A program made the translations under genes and the position numbers. The notes below the pieces were generated by a model. It had not been told where the DNA came from, ran no database searches, and saw only the letters and a program-made list of their open reading frames with translations. Below are positions 27,798 through 38,000 of a stretch of 64,000 nucleotides of DNA, piece by piece. Origin of the DNA: G963662655 sp963665015 (GTDB taxonomy: Bacteria; Cloacimonadota; Cloacimonadia; Cloacimonadales; JAIOQZ01); assembly GCA_963665015.2 (NCBI GenBank), contig CAXXSY010000004.1:2170001-2234000 (forward strand). Reading direction: 5' to 3'. Numbering within the stretch: the first letter of the stretch is position 1; every line of letters begins with the position of its first letter.

Positions 27798-29185
27798 AAA
27801 AACTGAAGATCAAGATCATCGACAAGGATCAGGACGCCGCGGAATACGCGAAATACCTACTCGACAACCTCGGCTACGAACCCATTATCGGCTCTTCGAC
27901 CGTGCGAAAGGAGATGCTGGCGGAGAATCCCGACGTGATCCTGATGAATCTCGATGTAGAGGGTGGATACGACTTTATCTTCGACGCCGAGTCTCTGCGC
28001 TCGGAGTTCAACATCCCCCTGATCTACATGCTCAACTATCTTGCCGACGACGATATCATCCGCGCGACCGAGACCTGCCCCTACGGCTTTTTGATGAAGC
28101 CCTTCGAGAAGCTGGAGCTGCACATCGCCATCCAGGCTGCAATCCAGAATTACCGCAACGAGCAAGCGCTGCGTGCCAGCGAAGAGCGCTATCGCATGCT
28201 GACCATGAATTCTTCCGATATCACTGAAATCCTCAGTCCGGACGGCGTTATTCTGTTCGAAAGTGCAGCGGTCGAACACATCCTGGGCTACAAGACCGGA
28301 AAACGCCTGGGACAAAAGCTGATCGATTACGTCCATCCGGAGGACCAACACCTGATCCACAGGATGTTCATGGACCTGCTTAGCCTGCAATCGCATAAGG
28401 TCAAAGAGGAATTTCGGGTACGGCACAACGAGGGACACTGGCTCAATTTCGAGAGCATCGGATGCAACCTCGTCCACGACCCGACCATCCGAGGGATCGT
28501 CCTCAACACCCGGGACGTCACCGAACGCAAAAAGGCGGAGGAAGAAATCCGGCGCATCGAGAAGGCGGTCGATGGCTCCAGCGACGCGATCTGCATCCTG
28601 AACCCGGAGGGAGAATCGATCTACCAGAACCAGGCGTTCGAAAAGCTGTTCGGCTACACGATGGACGAGATCAACGAATCCGGCAGGCTGGAATCGCTCT
28701 ACGAGAATCCCGACACCATCAAAAGCATCCTCGAATCGCTTGAATCGCACCACTCCTGGGTAACCGAAGAGGATATGCACAATCGGGACGGCGACAGCCT
28801 GATTATATCGCTACGCGCGGACGTCATCCGCTCCGCGAGCGATCAGGTCGAGGGGATTGTCTGCGTACACACCAACACCACGGATCAGCGTACGATCGAG
28901 CGCGAAATCGCCGAGCTCGAGAAGCGCAATTCCATCCTGGCAATGGCGGTTACGGCCAACCACGAGATCAACCAGCCGCTGATGGTGCTAAACGCGAACC
29001 TCGAAATGCTGCACACAAATCTTCCGGACGACGTACGGACAACGAACCGACGCTACTTCGACCGAACCGCAATCGCCATCGAGCGCATCCGCAACATCCT
29101 CGACAGCTACAAACAATTGCACAACATAGACTTCGACGAATACACCGATGGCACGAAGATGGTGAAATACGACGAGGAAAACTAA
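27794..29185 (+). CDS. Receiver-PAS-PAS-HisKA protein lacking the ATPase domain
   Basis: A 463-residue protein: degenerate receiver (1-120), PAS (about 130-255, SEERYRMLTMNSSDITEILS), second PAS (about 258-375), then a HisKA-like helix with a phosphoacceptor-type motif AVTANHEINQPLMVLNANLE near residue 400. It stops about 60 residues later, without any N/G1/G2 boxes of HATPase_c. In the receiver the expected aspartate is asparagine (PDVILMNLDVEGG). It could be a phosphotransfer or pseudo-kinase partner; no frameshift is seen downstream that would restore an ATPase domain. Confidence 0.8.
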   Translation: MKKLKIKIIDKDQDAAEYAKYLLDNLGYEPIIGSSTVRKEMLAENPDVILMNLDVEGGYDFIFDAESLRSEFNIPLIYMLNYLADDDIIRATETCPYGFLMKPFEKLELHIAIQAAIQNYRNEQALRASEERYRMLTMNSSDITEILSPDGVILFESAAVEHILGYKTGKRLGQKLIDYVHPEDQHLIHRMFMDLLSLQSHKVKEEFRVRHNEGHWLNFESIGCNLVHDPTIRGIVLNTRDVTERKKAEEEIRRIEKAVDGSSDAICILNPEGESIYQNQAFEKLFGYTMDEINESGRLESLYENPDTIKSILESLESHHSWVTEEDMHNRDGDSLIISLRADVIRSASDQVEGIVCVHTNTTDQRTIEREIAELEKRNSILAMAVTANHEINQPLMVLNANLEMLHTNLPDDVRTTNRRYFDRTAIAIERIRNILDSYKQLHNIDFDEYTDGTKMVKYDEEN

Positions 29186-29244
29186 AGCCTCAGCCGTCAA
29201 TCCAGACCGATATTGAGATGCAGCCAAAGTGGGGGCTTGCCACC

Positions 29245-29272
29245 AAAAAAACGCCCCGCGTTGGCAGGGCGT
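29245..29272 (-). terminator. Intrinsic terminator of the CoA-disulfide-reductase-like gene
   Basis: On the minus strand ACGCCC-N10-GGGCGT is followed by seven T, 22 nt after the stop of the gene at 29295. It may also end plus-strand transcription, but the T-run is on the minus side. Confidence 0.85.
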
Positions 29273-29294
29273 AGAATGTATCGTTGATTTTCGA

Positions 29295-30989
29295 TTACTT
29301 CTTCATCTTGAAAGGCCAAGCCATCAGACCGCCTTCGAGCACCCTGACGTTTGTGTAGCCGTGTCCGCGCAGGATACAGGAGGCTTCGTAGCCGCGCAGG
29401 GATATCTTGCACCAGGTAATGATGAGCGCGTCCTTGTCCTTCGGCAGCTTGTCGATTTCCTTACGCAGCTTACCGAGCGGAATAAGCGTTTCGCCGATAT
29501 CCAGCCGCATCTGTTCGAACTCGTCCGGACCACGGACGTCCAGCAGGAACGGCTTTTCCTCGCCCTTCTCCAGCATGTCCTTGAGTTCCATCGAGCTGAT
29601 TCCGTCCATGCGCCCAAGGAGCTTGTTCTCCAGCACGTGAACCGCGGTGATGAATCCGTCGAGCGCTTGCGAGAACGGCGGCGCGTACGGCAGGTCGAGG
29701 TTGACCAGTTGATGAACGTGCATGCAATTATGAATCGCCATTGCGCCTATAGCAAGGCGCTTCGAGACGTCTCCCGGTCCGGCCGCCTGCATTCCGAGCA
29801 GCTTACCGGTGTGCTTGTCCGCGACCAGCTTGATGATCAGCAGCTTGCCACCCATGAATCCGGGCTTGTCCGGCGCGGCGTGGATCGCGGTAATAATATC
29901 GCTGTAGCCCTCGCACCGTGCACGGCTTTCGGAGAGTCCAACACTGCCTACGGTGTAGTCGAAAACCTTGCAGATACCGGTCATGACCGCGCCTTCGTAC
30001 TCGGCACAATTACCGAGCACCATGTTCTGCGCGGCGACGCGGCCCTGGAGGTTGGCGGCATCGCCCATGGGCCAGTGAATCTTGTTGAAGGTGACCAGAT
30101 CGGTAACTTCCACACAATCACCCGCCGCGAAAATATCGGGATTGCTGGTCTGCATGAAGCGATTGACGCAGATCGCGCCTTTCACGCCGAGTTTCAGTCC
30201 GGCGCTCTTCGCCAGATCGTTGTTGGGCTTCACACCGATGGAAACGACCACGAAATCGGCTTCCAGCTCTTCCCCATTGTCGAGCTTGACGCCCGTAACC
30301 TTGCCGTCTCCGGGAAATCCGGTCGCCGCGACGCCCGTGATGACGCGCGCGCCCTTCTGCCGCAGGTGATTCTGGACGATCATCGCCATCTCGGGATCGA
30401 GGAAAGGAAGGATGTAGGGCAACTTCTCGACAACCGTTACGTTGATACCGGCGAGCGCGAAGGCTTCCGCGGTCTCGATGCCGATGAGTCCACCACCGAT
30501 GATCACAGCCTTCTTGATATTTCCACTCTTGACCTTTTCCTTGATGAAGAGCGCGTTGTTGATATCGTGCAGTGTTGTAATATTCTCCTGGTCGATACCC
30601 GGGATCGGCGGTTTGATCGGAGACGCACCCACCGCGAGCATCAGCTTGTCGTAGGGCAGGTCTTCGGTCTGACCGGTTGCGATGGAACGTACGGTGACCA
30701 TTTTCTTCCCAGGGTCGATGTTGATCGCCTCGGTGTTCGTACGGGCATTAACCTTCTTGGCGTTCTGGAAAAAGGCTTCGTCGCGCGGTGCACCGGTGGG
30801 CGTACAGACGAGCTTTTCCTTTTCGTCGAAGACGCCGCCGATGAAGTAGGGATATCCACAGGATGCCATGGACATGTACGATCCCTTCTGGATCAGCGTG
30901 ACGTCTGCCGATTCGTCGAGTCGTCTGATCTTCGCCGCAGTTTTCGGTCCGGCAGCCGCGCCACCGATGATGAGATACTTTGTTGCCAT
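29295..30989 (-). CDS. FAD/NAD(P) disulfide reductase with C-terminal rhodanese (CoA-disulfide reductase-like)
   Basis: A 564-residue fusion. N-terminus KYLIIGGAAAGPKTAAKIRR binds FAD; the single active cysteine C44 is in SMASCGYPYFIGG, as in CoA-disulfide reductase and NADH oxidase relatives. AVIIGGGLIGIETAEAFALA binds NAD(P)H, and IFAAGDCVEVTD is the second FAD motif. Residues about 460-564 are a rhodanese domain with C527 in ITWCKISLRGYEA, not the common CxxGxRS loop. Likely role: reduction of CoA or persulfide disulfides with sulfane-sulfur handling. Start ATG 30989 after AAGGAGG. A terminator follows. Confidence 0.88.
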   Translation of the reverse strand: MATKYLIIGGAAAGPKTAAKIRRLDESADVTLIQKGSYMSMASCGYPYFIGGVFDEKEKLVCTPTGAPRDEAFFQNAKKVNARTNTEAINIDPGKKMVTVRSIATGQTEDLPYDKLMLAVGASPIKPPIPGIDQENITTLHDINNALFIKEKVKSGNIKKAVIIGGGLIGIETAEAFALAGINVTVVEKLPYILPFLDPEMAMIVQNHLRQKGARVITGVAATGFPGDGKVTGVKLDNGEELEADFVVVSIGVKPNNDLAKSAGLKLGVKGAICVNRFMQTSNPDIFAAGDCVEVTDLVTFNKIHWPMGDAANLQGRVAAQNMVLGNCAEYEGAVMTGICKVFDYTVGSVGLSESRARCEGYSDIITAIHAAPDKPGFMGGKLLIIKLVADKHTGKLLGMQAAGPGDVSKRLAIGAMAIHNCMHVHQLVNLDLPYAPPFSQALDGFITAVHVLENKLLGRMDGISSMELKDMLEKGEEKPFLLDVRGPDEFEQMRLDIGETLIPLGKLRKEIDKLPKDKDALIITWCKISLRGYEASCILRGHGYTNVRVLEGGLMAWPFKMKK

Positions 30990-31201
30990 AATTCCTCCTT
31001 TATAATCCAACTTCTATACGGTAAAGTGCATCGTGACGTTTGGCAATTTCAGATATTTATAACCGTATTCCACAGGGAGCCAAACACCACCGCATGTGAA
31101 CCATGGTGCAAATTCGGATCGATTTGTCAAGATGGGTTTTAATCGAGTTACCTACTCCCCATGCGCGCTTACCGGAAATTAATCGACACTACCGATAAAT
31201 C

Positions 31202-33550
31202 TCATTCATATTTCAGTGTCTCGGACGGATTCATCCGCGCCACCGACACCGACTGCCATAAGACCGTCAAGACGGCGATAAGCAGTGACATAAGACTTGC
31301 AGCGATGAAGATCAGCGGATTAAGACCGGTGTGATAGGCAAAGTTTTCCAGCCAGCTTCGCATCGCGAGCCAGGCGAGCGGAATGGCGATCACGTTGCCG
31401 ATAATCACCCACTTGATGAAGTCCATGCCCAGCAACACGATCACGTTTCCGATCGATGCGCCGAGTGCCTTGCGAATACCGATCTCTTTCATCCGCTGCA
31501 TGGTCATGAAAGAAGCAAGCCCGAACAGTCCGAGGCATGAGATCACCACGGCGAGCAGCGTAAAGACCAGGAAGAGCTGCCCGATGACGACCGTCGATTT
31601 GAAGTAGTAGTTCAGATACTCGTCGAAATACCGCATATCGAACGGGAAATCCGGGCTGATCTCGTTCCAGACCTTCTCGACGCGATCGATCGTGGCAAGC
31701 TGGTCTCCCGGCGCGAGCCGCACGAACACCTTGCCCATGTAGTCGGTGATACGAAGAAACACGACCGGCTCGACGGCGCAGGAAAAGCCGTTGAAGATGA
31801 AGTCCTCGCATACACCGGTGACCGTGCCTTCCATGCCCCATAGCCCGAAGCGTTCGCCCACGGGATTCTCCTTCCTCATGAGCTTGGCCATCGACTCGTT
31901 GATGATGTATTGCCAGTTCCCCTCACTTTGATCGGGGTACAGCTCTTGCCCTGCGACCATCTTGGTTCCGAAGCACCGGAAGTAATCGTAGTCACAGAAC
32001 GCGATGTTGATCAGGTATGTCTCATCCGGCGGCTTTCCGTCCCAATCGACATTGGATGTGGAAGAACCGATGTTGGACGGGTTGTTGCTTCCGGCGGAGA
32101 CGGCGAGGATGCCCGGATCATCCGCGAGCTTTTCTCGAACGAGGCTGATCAGGTCCGCGTTACCGCGCGGTAGCTCGATCATGATCACGTTCTCCTTGTC
32201 GAAGCCGAGGTCCTTATTCTGGAGATAGCGAATCTGGGTGTAGATGACCAGCGTGGATATGATAAGCCCGATCGAAAGGGTGAACTGCAACACGACCAGC
32301 AGCTTCCGAAGCAGGGATTTCCCCGATTTTATCCGGGAACCCTTCAAGGTAATCACCGGCTTGAACGACGAAAGCGCCAGCGCGGGATAGATACCGGATA
32401 TCGCGCCGACGATCAGGGTAAAGACGACAATCACGGGGTAAAACAGGGCGTTACGAAACGGGCTCGGTAGCGTGAATCCGGGCTGCATATTGAACAGGAA
32501 AAGGAAAAGCGACGTCAATCCCATGGAGACGATGAGTGCAATGATAACGGTCAAGTAAGATTCGGTGTAGAACTGCGCGATAAGCTGCGCCTTCCTGGCT
32601 CCGGCGACTTTGCGAAGCCCCACTTCACGCGCTCGCAGGGATGACCGCGCGGTGGAGAGGTTCATGAAGTTGATGCTGGCAATGAGGATAATGAAGATGG
32701 CAATAATTCCGAAAGCCTTTATGTACTGCATCTTCTGCTCGCTGCCGTCCAGATTGTAGAGGTCGATCCTGTATATGTGCATGAGGTGCAGCATGCACGC
32801 GGAACCTTCGTTATGCCGTTTGATCTGCCCGGTGATTTTCTCTTCGAGAGCATCCGGATTCGCGTCCGGCTTGAGCAGCACATAGGTCTGAAACGAGTTG
32901 TACTCCCAATCGTCGATCGTGGAATTGGACAGGTCTTTCGCAAACTCGAAAGGGAAGAGTAGATCGATATTGTACATGGCGTCGTCCGGCATATCCTCGA
33001 TGATGCCCACGACCCGTACATCGAATTTGTTGTTGATGTTGAGGACTTTCCCCATCGGATTGACATCCCCGAAGTACTTTTCGGCAGCGCTCTGTGTGAT
33101 CACGGTGGTGTTCGGCTCACGAAGAGCGGTTGCCGGATCGCCTTCGATGAGCGGATACGTGAAGATTTCGAAGAACTCGGGCGAAACGCAGGCCATCGAA
33201 CGTTCCATGAGGACGGTATCGCCTTGCCGAACGGGGAACTTGTGATACATGAGCGAAACGACGGTGGCTTTCTCGATTTCGGGATACTCTTCTTCCAGGG
33301 ATGTATAGAGGGGGCCGGGTGTCGCGACGGTATAGAACAGGTCTCGTCCTTCGTAGTGCTGTGTTTCATAGATGCGGTAAATCCAGTCGTAGTTTTCGTG
33401 GAACGAATCGTGATTCACCGCTTTCCATATCCAGGATCCGATGATGATCGAAATCGAAAGCCCGAACGCCAGACCGAAGATGTTGATCACGGTGAAGAAT
33501 TTGTGCCGGAACAGATTGCGGAATGCAATTTTGAGATAATTGATCAGCAT
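31202..33550 (-). CDS. ABC transporter permease of the MacB/FtsX type
   Basis: A 782-residue integral membrane protein with two FtsX units: an N-terminal membrane helix (FGLAFGLSISIIIGSWIWKA), a periplasmic MacB_PCD domain, three helices around 280-430 (AIFIILIASINFMNLSTARS), a further pair, a second periplasmic domain and a final FtsX block (VISCLGLFGLASFMTMQRMK, EIGIRKALGAS). It ends in SETLKYE, typical of tandem permeases in Bacteroidetes-like genomes. Start is chosen at ATG 33550 (MLINYLKIAFRN is the family start). No ATPase gene is adjacent; it probably uses one encoded elsewhere. Substrate unknown. Confidence 0.87.
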   Translation of the reverse strand: MLINYLKIAFRNLFRHKFFTVINIFGLAFGLSISIIIGSWIWKAVNHDSFHENYDWIYRIYETQHYEGRDLFYTVATPGPLYTSLEEEYPEIEKATVVSLMYHKFPVRQGDTVLMERSMACVSPEFFEIFTYPLIEGDPATALREPNTTVITQSAAEKYFGDVNPMGKVLNINNKFDVRVVGIIEDMPDDAMYNIDLLFPFEFAKDLSNSTIDDWEYNSFQTYVLLKPDANPDALEEKITGQIKRHNEGSACMLHLMHIYRIDLYNLDGSEQKMQYIKAFGIIAIFIILIASINFMNLSTARSSLRAREVGLRKVAGARKAQLIAQFYTESYLTVIIALIVSMGLTSLFLFLFNMQPGFTLPSPFRNALFYPVIVVFTLIVGAISGIYPALALSSFKPVITLKGSRIKSGKSLLRKLLVVLQFTLSIGLIISTLVIYTQIRYLQNKDLGFDKENVIMIELPRGNADLISLVREKLADDPGILAVSAGSNNPSNIGSSTSNVDWDGKPPDETYLINIAFCDYDYFRCFGTKMVAGQELYPDQSEGNWQYIINESMAKLMRKENPVGERFGLWGMEGTVTGVCEDFIFNGFSCAVEPVVFLRITDYMGKVFVRLAPGDQLATIDRVEKVWNEISPDFPFDMRYFDEYLNYYFKSTVVIGQLFLVFTLLAVVISCLGLFGLASFMTMQRMKEIGIRKALGASIGNVIVLLGMDFIKWVIIGNVIAIPLAWLAMRSWLENFAYHTGLNPLIFIAASLMSLLIAVLTVLWQSVSVARMNPSETLKYE

Positions 33551-33745
33551 GACTGCCGCCTTCTGCTTTTTTGTCACACTGCGGATTCCGTTTCAACTTG
33601 TAAAGGTTATTATTAACGCGGACAAGCCATGTTATGAACACAGCCAAGCCCTGATCGCCGTGCTTGCAAACTAATATGTGGTGATTCCGATCAGACGGAT
33701 TAAATTATTCCTGTATGTGGTTCAGTGTTTGTAAAGTCTGTGCTG

Positions 33746-33766
33746 TCAAGACATGAAACGTCTTGA
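33746..33766. promoter_or_regulatory. Inverted repeat upstream of the iron alcohol dehydrogenase gene
   Basis: TCAAGAC-N7-GTCTTGA, a perfect 7-bp dyad 44 nt upstream of the ATG at 33811, in the divergent interval with the permease gene. Size and place fit an operator for a dimeric regulator. Inference. Confidence 0.35.
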
Positions 33767-33810
33767 TCAGCCCTTAGGAGGGCGGCAATCGTGTAGGTGG
33801 GGGAGAATCT

Positions 33811-34974
33811 ATGAATAGAGACCTGCTGCACCTCAGGAAATTCGTTGCGCCGGAGATAATATTCGGGGTGGGTGCAAGGAAGCTGGCCAGTCGATACGCA
33901 AACCTTTTCATGGCGTCGAAGATACTGGTCGTGACGGATCAGGGCGTGCTCGATGCCGGATGGGTAGATGAAATCCTCGACCAGTTCAAGAAAGAGAATA
34001 TCGCCTACGAAGTCTTTTCGGACATTCATCCGAATCCTCGTTCCGACCAGGTCATGCAAGGCGCTTTGCTGCTGGAAGAAACCGGCTGCAATCTGATCGT
34101 ATCGGTTGGCGGCGGTAGCCCGATGGACTGCGCGAAAGGGATAGGAATTGTTCACTCGCACGGAAGGGATATCCTCGATTTCGAGGGCGTGGATAAAATC
34201 ACTAAGCCGGTTCCGCCCTTGATCTTCATCCCGACAACCGCCGGAAGTTCGTCGGACGTATCCCAGTTCACGATCATTACAAACGAAGAAGAGAAAAGGA
34301 AAACCGCCATCGTCAGCAAAGCACTGGTGCCGGACATCGCGCTCGTGGATCCGGAGACCACCCTGACGATGGACGATTATCTGACGGCCTGCACCGGCAT
34401 GGACGCGCTGGTGCACGCAATCGAGGCGTACGTCTCGATGGGGAGCGGACCGTTGACCGATTGTTTTGCCATCGAGGCGATCTCGCTGATTTGGCATCAC
34501 CTGCCTTCGCTTCTGCACGATCGGGAAAACATGGCGCTCCGGGAACGCGTGATGCTGGCAAGCATGAAAGCCGGACTGGCATTCTCGAATGCCGGGCTGG
34601 GCGCGGTTCACGCCATGGCACACAGCCTGGGCGGATTGCTCGATCTCCCCCACGGCGAATGCAACGCGATGCTGCTGGACTTCGTTGTCGAATATAACTA
34701 CCAGCAGAGACAGGCACGCTATCGGAAGATCGCGCAGGCAATGGACATCGATCCGCATGACATGAAAAGCATCGAGATCAAGGAGACGCTGTTGTCGAGA
34801 ATACGATGGCTCAAACACGAGGTCGGTATCACAGGCACGCTGGGCTCCAAGGGAGTCAAGGAAGAAGATATACCAAAGCTCGCAGAGAAGGCGCTGCTCG
34901 ATTCCTGCATGCTGACCAACCCGCGGAAGCCGTGCCAGAAGGATATCGAAAGATTATTCCATGAAGCGATGTGA
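33811..34974 (+). CDS. Iron-containing alcohol dehydrogenase
   Basis: A 387-residue group III alcohol dehydrogenase, an NAD(P)-dependent oxidoreductase of alcohols and aldehydes. Visible: VSVGGGSPMDCAKGIGI (cofactor binding), PTTAGSSSDVSQFTII, the metal ligands in TGMDALVHAIEAYVS, GAVHAMAHSLGGLLDLPHGE, and the family C-terminus. Length is typical. The ATG follows GGGGGAG. It is a single gene divergent from the permease and 40 nt upstream of a large kinase on the same strand, with which it might be co-transcribed. Physiological substrate cannot be told. Confidence 0.93.
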   Translation: MNRDLLHLRKFVAPEIIFGVGARKLASRYANLFMASKILVVTDQGVLDAGWVDEILDQFKKENIAYEVFSDIHPNPRSDQVMQGALLLEETGCNLIVSVGGGSPMDCAKGIGIVHSHGRDILDFEGVDKITKPVPPLIFIPTTAGSSSDVSQFTIITNEEEKRKTAIVSKALVPDIALVDPETTLTMDDYLTACTGMDALVHAIEAYVSMGSGPLTDCFAIEAISLIWHHLPSLLHDRENMALRERVMLASMKAGLAFSNAGLGAVHAMAHSLGGLLDLPHGECNAMLLDFVVEYNYQQRQARYRKIAQAMDIDPHDMKSIEIKETLLSRIRWLKHEVGITGTLGSKGVKEEDIPKLAEKALLDSCMLTNPRKPCQKDIERLFHEAM

Positions 34975-35014
34975 ATGCGAGGATGATACCTGATCATTGT
35001 TAACTGAGGAGAAT

Positions 35015-38000
35015 ATGGGAAAACGAAGCGACGACGAGATAGGGAACGAAATCGACGAAAAGCAACTCGAAGGACTGCTGGGGCTCGGGAAATTCTCTGC
35101 ACACAAGAGTTATTATCCCGAGCTGCAGAAGAAAATAGCGGAACTCGAACAGGAAAAAAATCGCTACAAGCGCATCTTCACCGATGCCCTCTACGGCATT
35201 ATCCAGTTTAAGGAATCGGGTGAAATTATCCTCTGCAATCCAGCCCTCGCCCTGATGTGCGGATACGACGCACCGGAGGCAATCGTCAGCCTGCAAAACG
35301 CAAGAGGTATGCTTTTCAACGACGCCGACAATATCGAGACCTTCTTCCGTACCATGAATAGCGAAGGAAGCATCGAAGCATGGGAGACCACGCTCCGCTA
35401 CAAGGACGGTTCGTCGATCGACGTGGCGCTGACCGCTTCCTGGATGAAAGGCGACGACCATCGCGTCATCGAGTGCTTCGTTCAGGATATCTCGGAAAAG
35501 AAACGCACCGAACGCGCGCTCAAGGACGAGGAAGTCAACCTACGAACCACGCTGAACTCCATCGGTGACGCGGTGATCGCGACCGATGTGAACGGCCTCG
35601 TTGTGCGAATGAATCCCATTGCGGAAACCCTTACCGGGTGGAAGAACAAGGAAGCGACCGGTCAAAACGTAGAGGACGTCTTCAATATCGTGAACGCGGA
35701 AACGAGGGTAAAAGCATCAAATCCCGTCTCGCAGGTACTCGAATCGGGTCGGATCGTAGGTCTGGCAAACGGCACGCTACTCCTGTCCCGTGACGGCAGG
35801 GAATACCAGATCGCCGACTCTGCATCGCCCATCCACGATGAGGATGGAGCAATAACCGGTATTGTCATGGTCTTCCGGGATATCACCGGCGAATACCGAA
35901 TCCGTCATCGACTCGAGGAGAACGAAGCCTTCCTCAGTGATCTCTTCAACAGCATCCAGGACGGCGTGGTCGTTCTGGACAAAAATATGACTATCCTCCG
36001 GGTCAACCATGTCCTCAAAAGATGGTTCAAACACGAACTCCCCATCGAGGGTAAGAAATGCCACAAGGTTATTTGCGGAAGCGACAAGACTTGCGATGTA
36101 TGCCCATCGACGAAGTGTCTGCAATCCGGGATTACCGGGCAGAAAATCGTCCGCACCAAACCCGGCTCCGATCTCGAATGGCTCGAGTTTCTAAGCTACC
36201 CGATCAGGGACCGGGAGAACGACGAGATCAAGGGTGTCACCGTTTTCGTGCGCAACATCACGCACCAGAGAAGAGTGGAATCGGAACTGACCCGTGTATT
36301 CAACATGTCGCTGGACATGATTTGCGTCGCAGATTATCCAACAACCAATTACCTGAAAGTGAATCCCGCTTTCACAACCATACTTGGCTTCAGCGAAGAA
36401 GAACTCGTCAACCATTCCTTCATCGATTTCATACATCCGGATGATGTTCAAGTCACGAAGGATATCCTGGAAAATCATCAGGACTTTGGCTCCGAGGTCA
36501 CCAACTTCCAGAATCGCCATCGATGCAAAGACGGCTCGTATCGAACGCTGCAGTGGGATGCTCATCTGGACCCATCCCTCAATGTCATCTACGCAAGCGC
36601 ACGCGATGTTACGGAGGACATCGAGAGGCAAAAAGCACTCGAGAGAAGTGAAATGAAATTCCGCAGTGTCGTCGAATGCAGCCCCTTCGGAATCCACATG
36701 TACCGCCTCGATTCGGAAGGAAATTTCCGGTTTGAGGACGCGAATCCGGCAGCGGACGAAATCCTCGGATTCGATCACAAACAACTCATAGGCATGCGAG
36801 TCGAAGAGGCATTCCCCGGTGCAGATGTACTGGCCTCCCTGAATGAACATTATCAGGCAGTCGTCGATGGCACGTTGTTTATTTCGAGGGAGTATCAACT
36901 CGGTGACGACGATCATGGACTTTTTTTACAGGTGAACGCATTCAGCATCGGCCCAAGAGAAACGGTATCGCTGTTCCAGAATGTGACGGAGAAGAAGAAA
37001 GCCGAAAGGGCGTTGCGCGAGAGCGAACACCGTTTCCGATCGATCACGGAACAGTTAAACGAGATGATCTATCTGACGGACGAGCGGGGAATCATTACGT
37101 ACGTCTCTCCTTCCGCTTCGAAGCTGTTCACGTCTGAGCCTGAGAAGATGTTCGGACTACCCTTCACTGAATTCCTGAGCGAAGATGAGATTGAAAGAGC
37201 GACAAGGGCATTCGGTGAAGCGATCTCAACGGGTATTCCCGCGGACAATCTCGTGTTGAGGATGAAACGCAGCGATGGATCGATCTTTACCGGCGAATTG
37301 ACCGGCAAGCTCTATCAGCACGGAAAGAGCAAGGGGACGATCGGCGTTATCCGGGATATCAGCGACCGGATCAAAGCCGAGCAGCAACTGCGTGAGAGCG
37401 AAGAGCTCTTCCGCTCCTTGCATATGAACCTGCCCGGTGGAATGGTGCTTATCGACAAGAATTATCATATCATCGACGTCAACCGTCGCACGTGCGAGAT
37501 TACCGGTTACAAGCGCGAAGAACTGGTGGGCGAACTGTGCGACATCATATGCCCGAAAGGCAAGGTTTCCAACAAGTGCCCGATCTGGTCCGACCATCAG
37601 GAAGGCTTTGAGGGTATGGACACATTTATCAAATGCAAGGATGGTTATTTCAACCCCATCCTGAAAAACGCACGTCGCGTCGTGGTGAACGAAAAAGAGC
37701 ACATCCTCGAGGTATTCCAGGATATCCGGCAGCAGAAGGAAACCGAGAGTGCCCTGCGAGACAGCGAAGCCAGGATGCGCAGTATCTTCCGCGCAGCGCC
37801 TGTCGGCATCGGTATCAGCGCGAATCGAATTATCCAGACCGTCAACGACCGCTTCGAGGAAATCACGGGATACGCACCCGGCGAGATCGTCGGAAAAAGC
37901 ACTCGCTTCCTGTATCCGACCGAGGACGACTATCAGAAAGCACATAATCTCGGGGAATCACTAATTCGGAAATTCGGGATCGGTACCTTCGAAACACGGT

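Noticed and set aside
29229..31142. 637-codon plus-strand frame opposite the disulfide reductase
   Set aside because: The minus-strand gene has FAD, Cys and rhodanese motifs and its own terminator; the plus frame is its antisense.
33700..34818. 372-codon minus-strand frame opposite the alcohol dehydrogenase
   Set aside because: No recognisable motif; the plus strand encodes a complete iron alcohol dehydrogenase.
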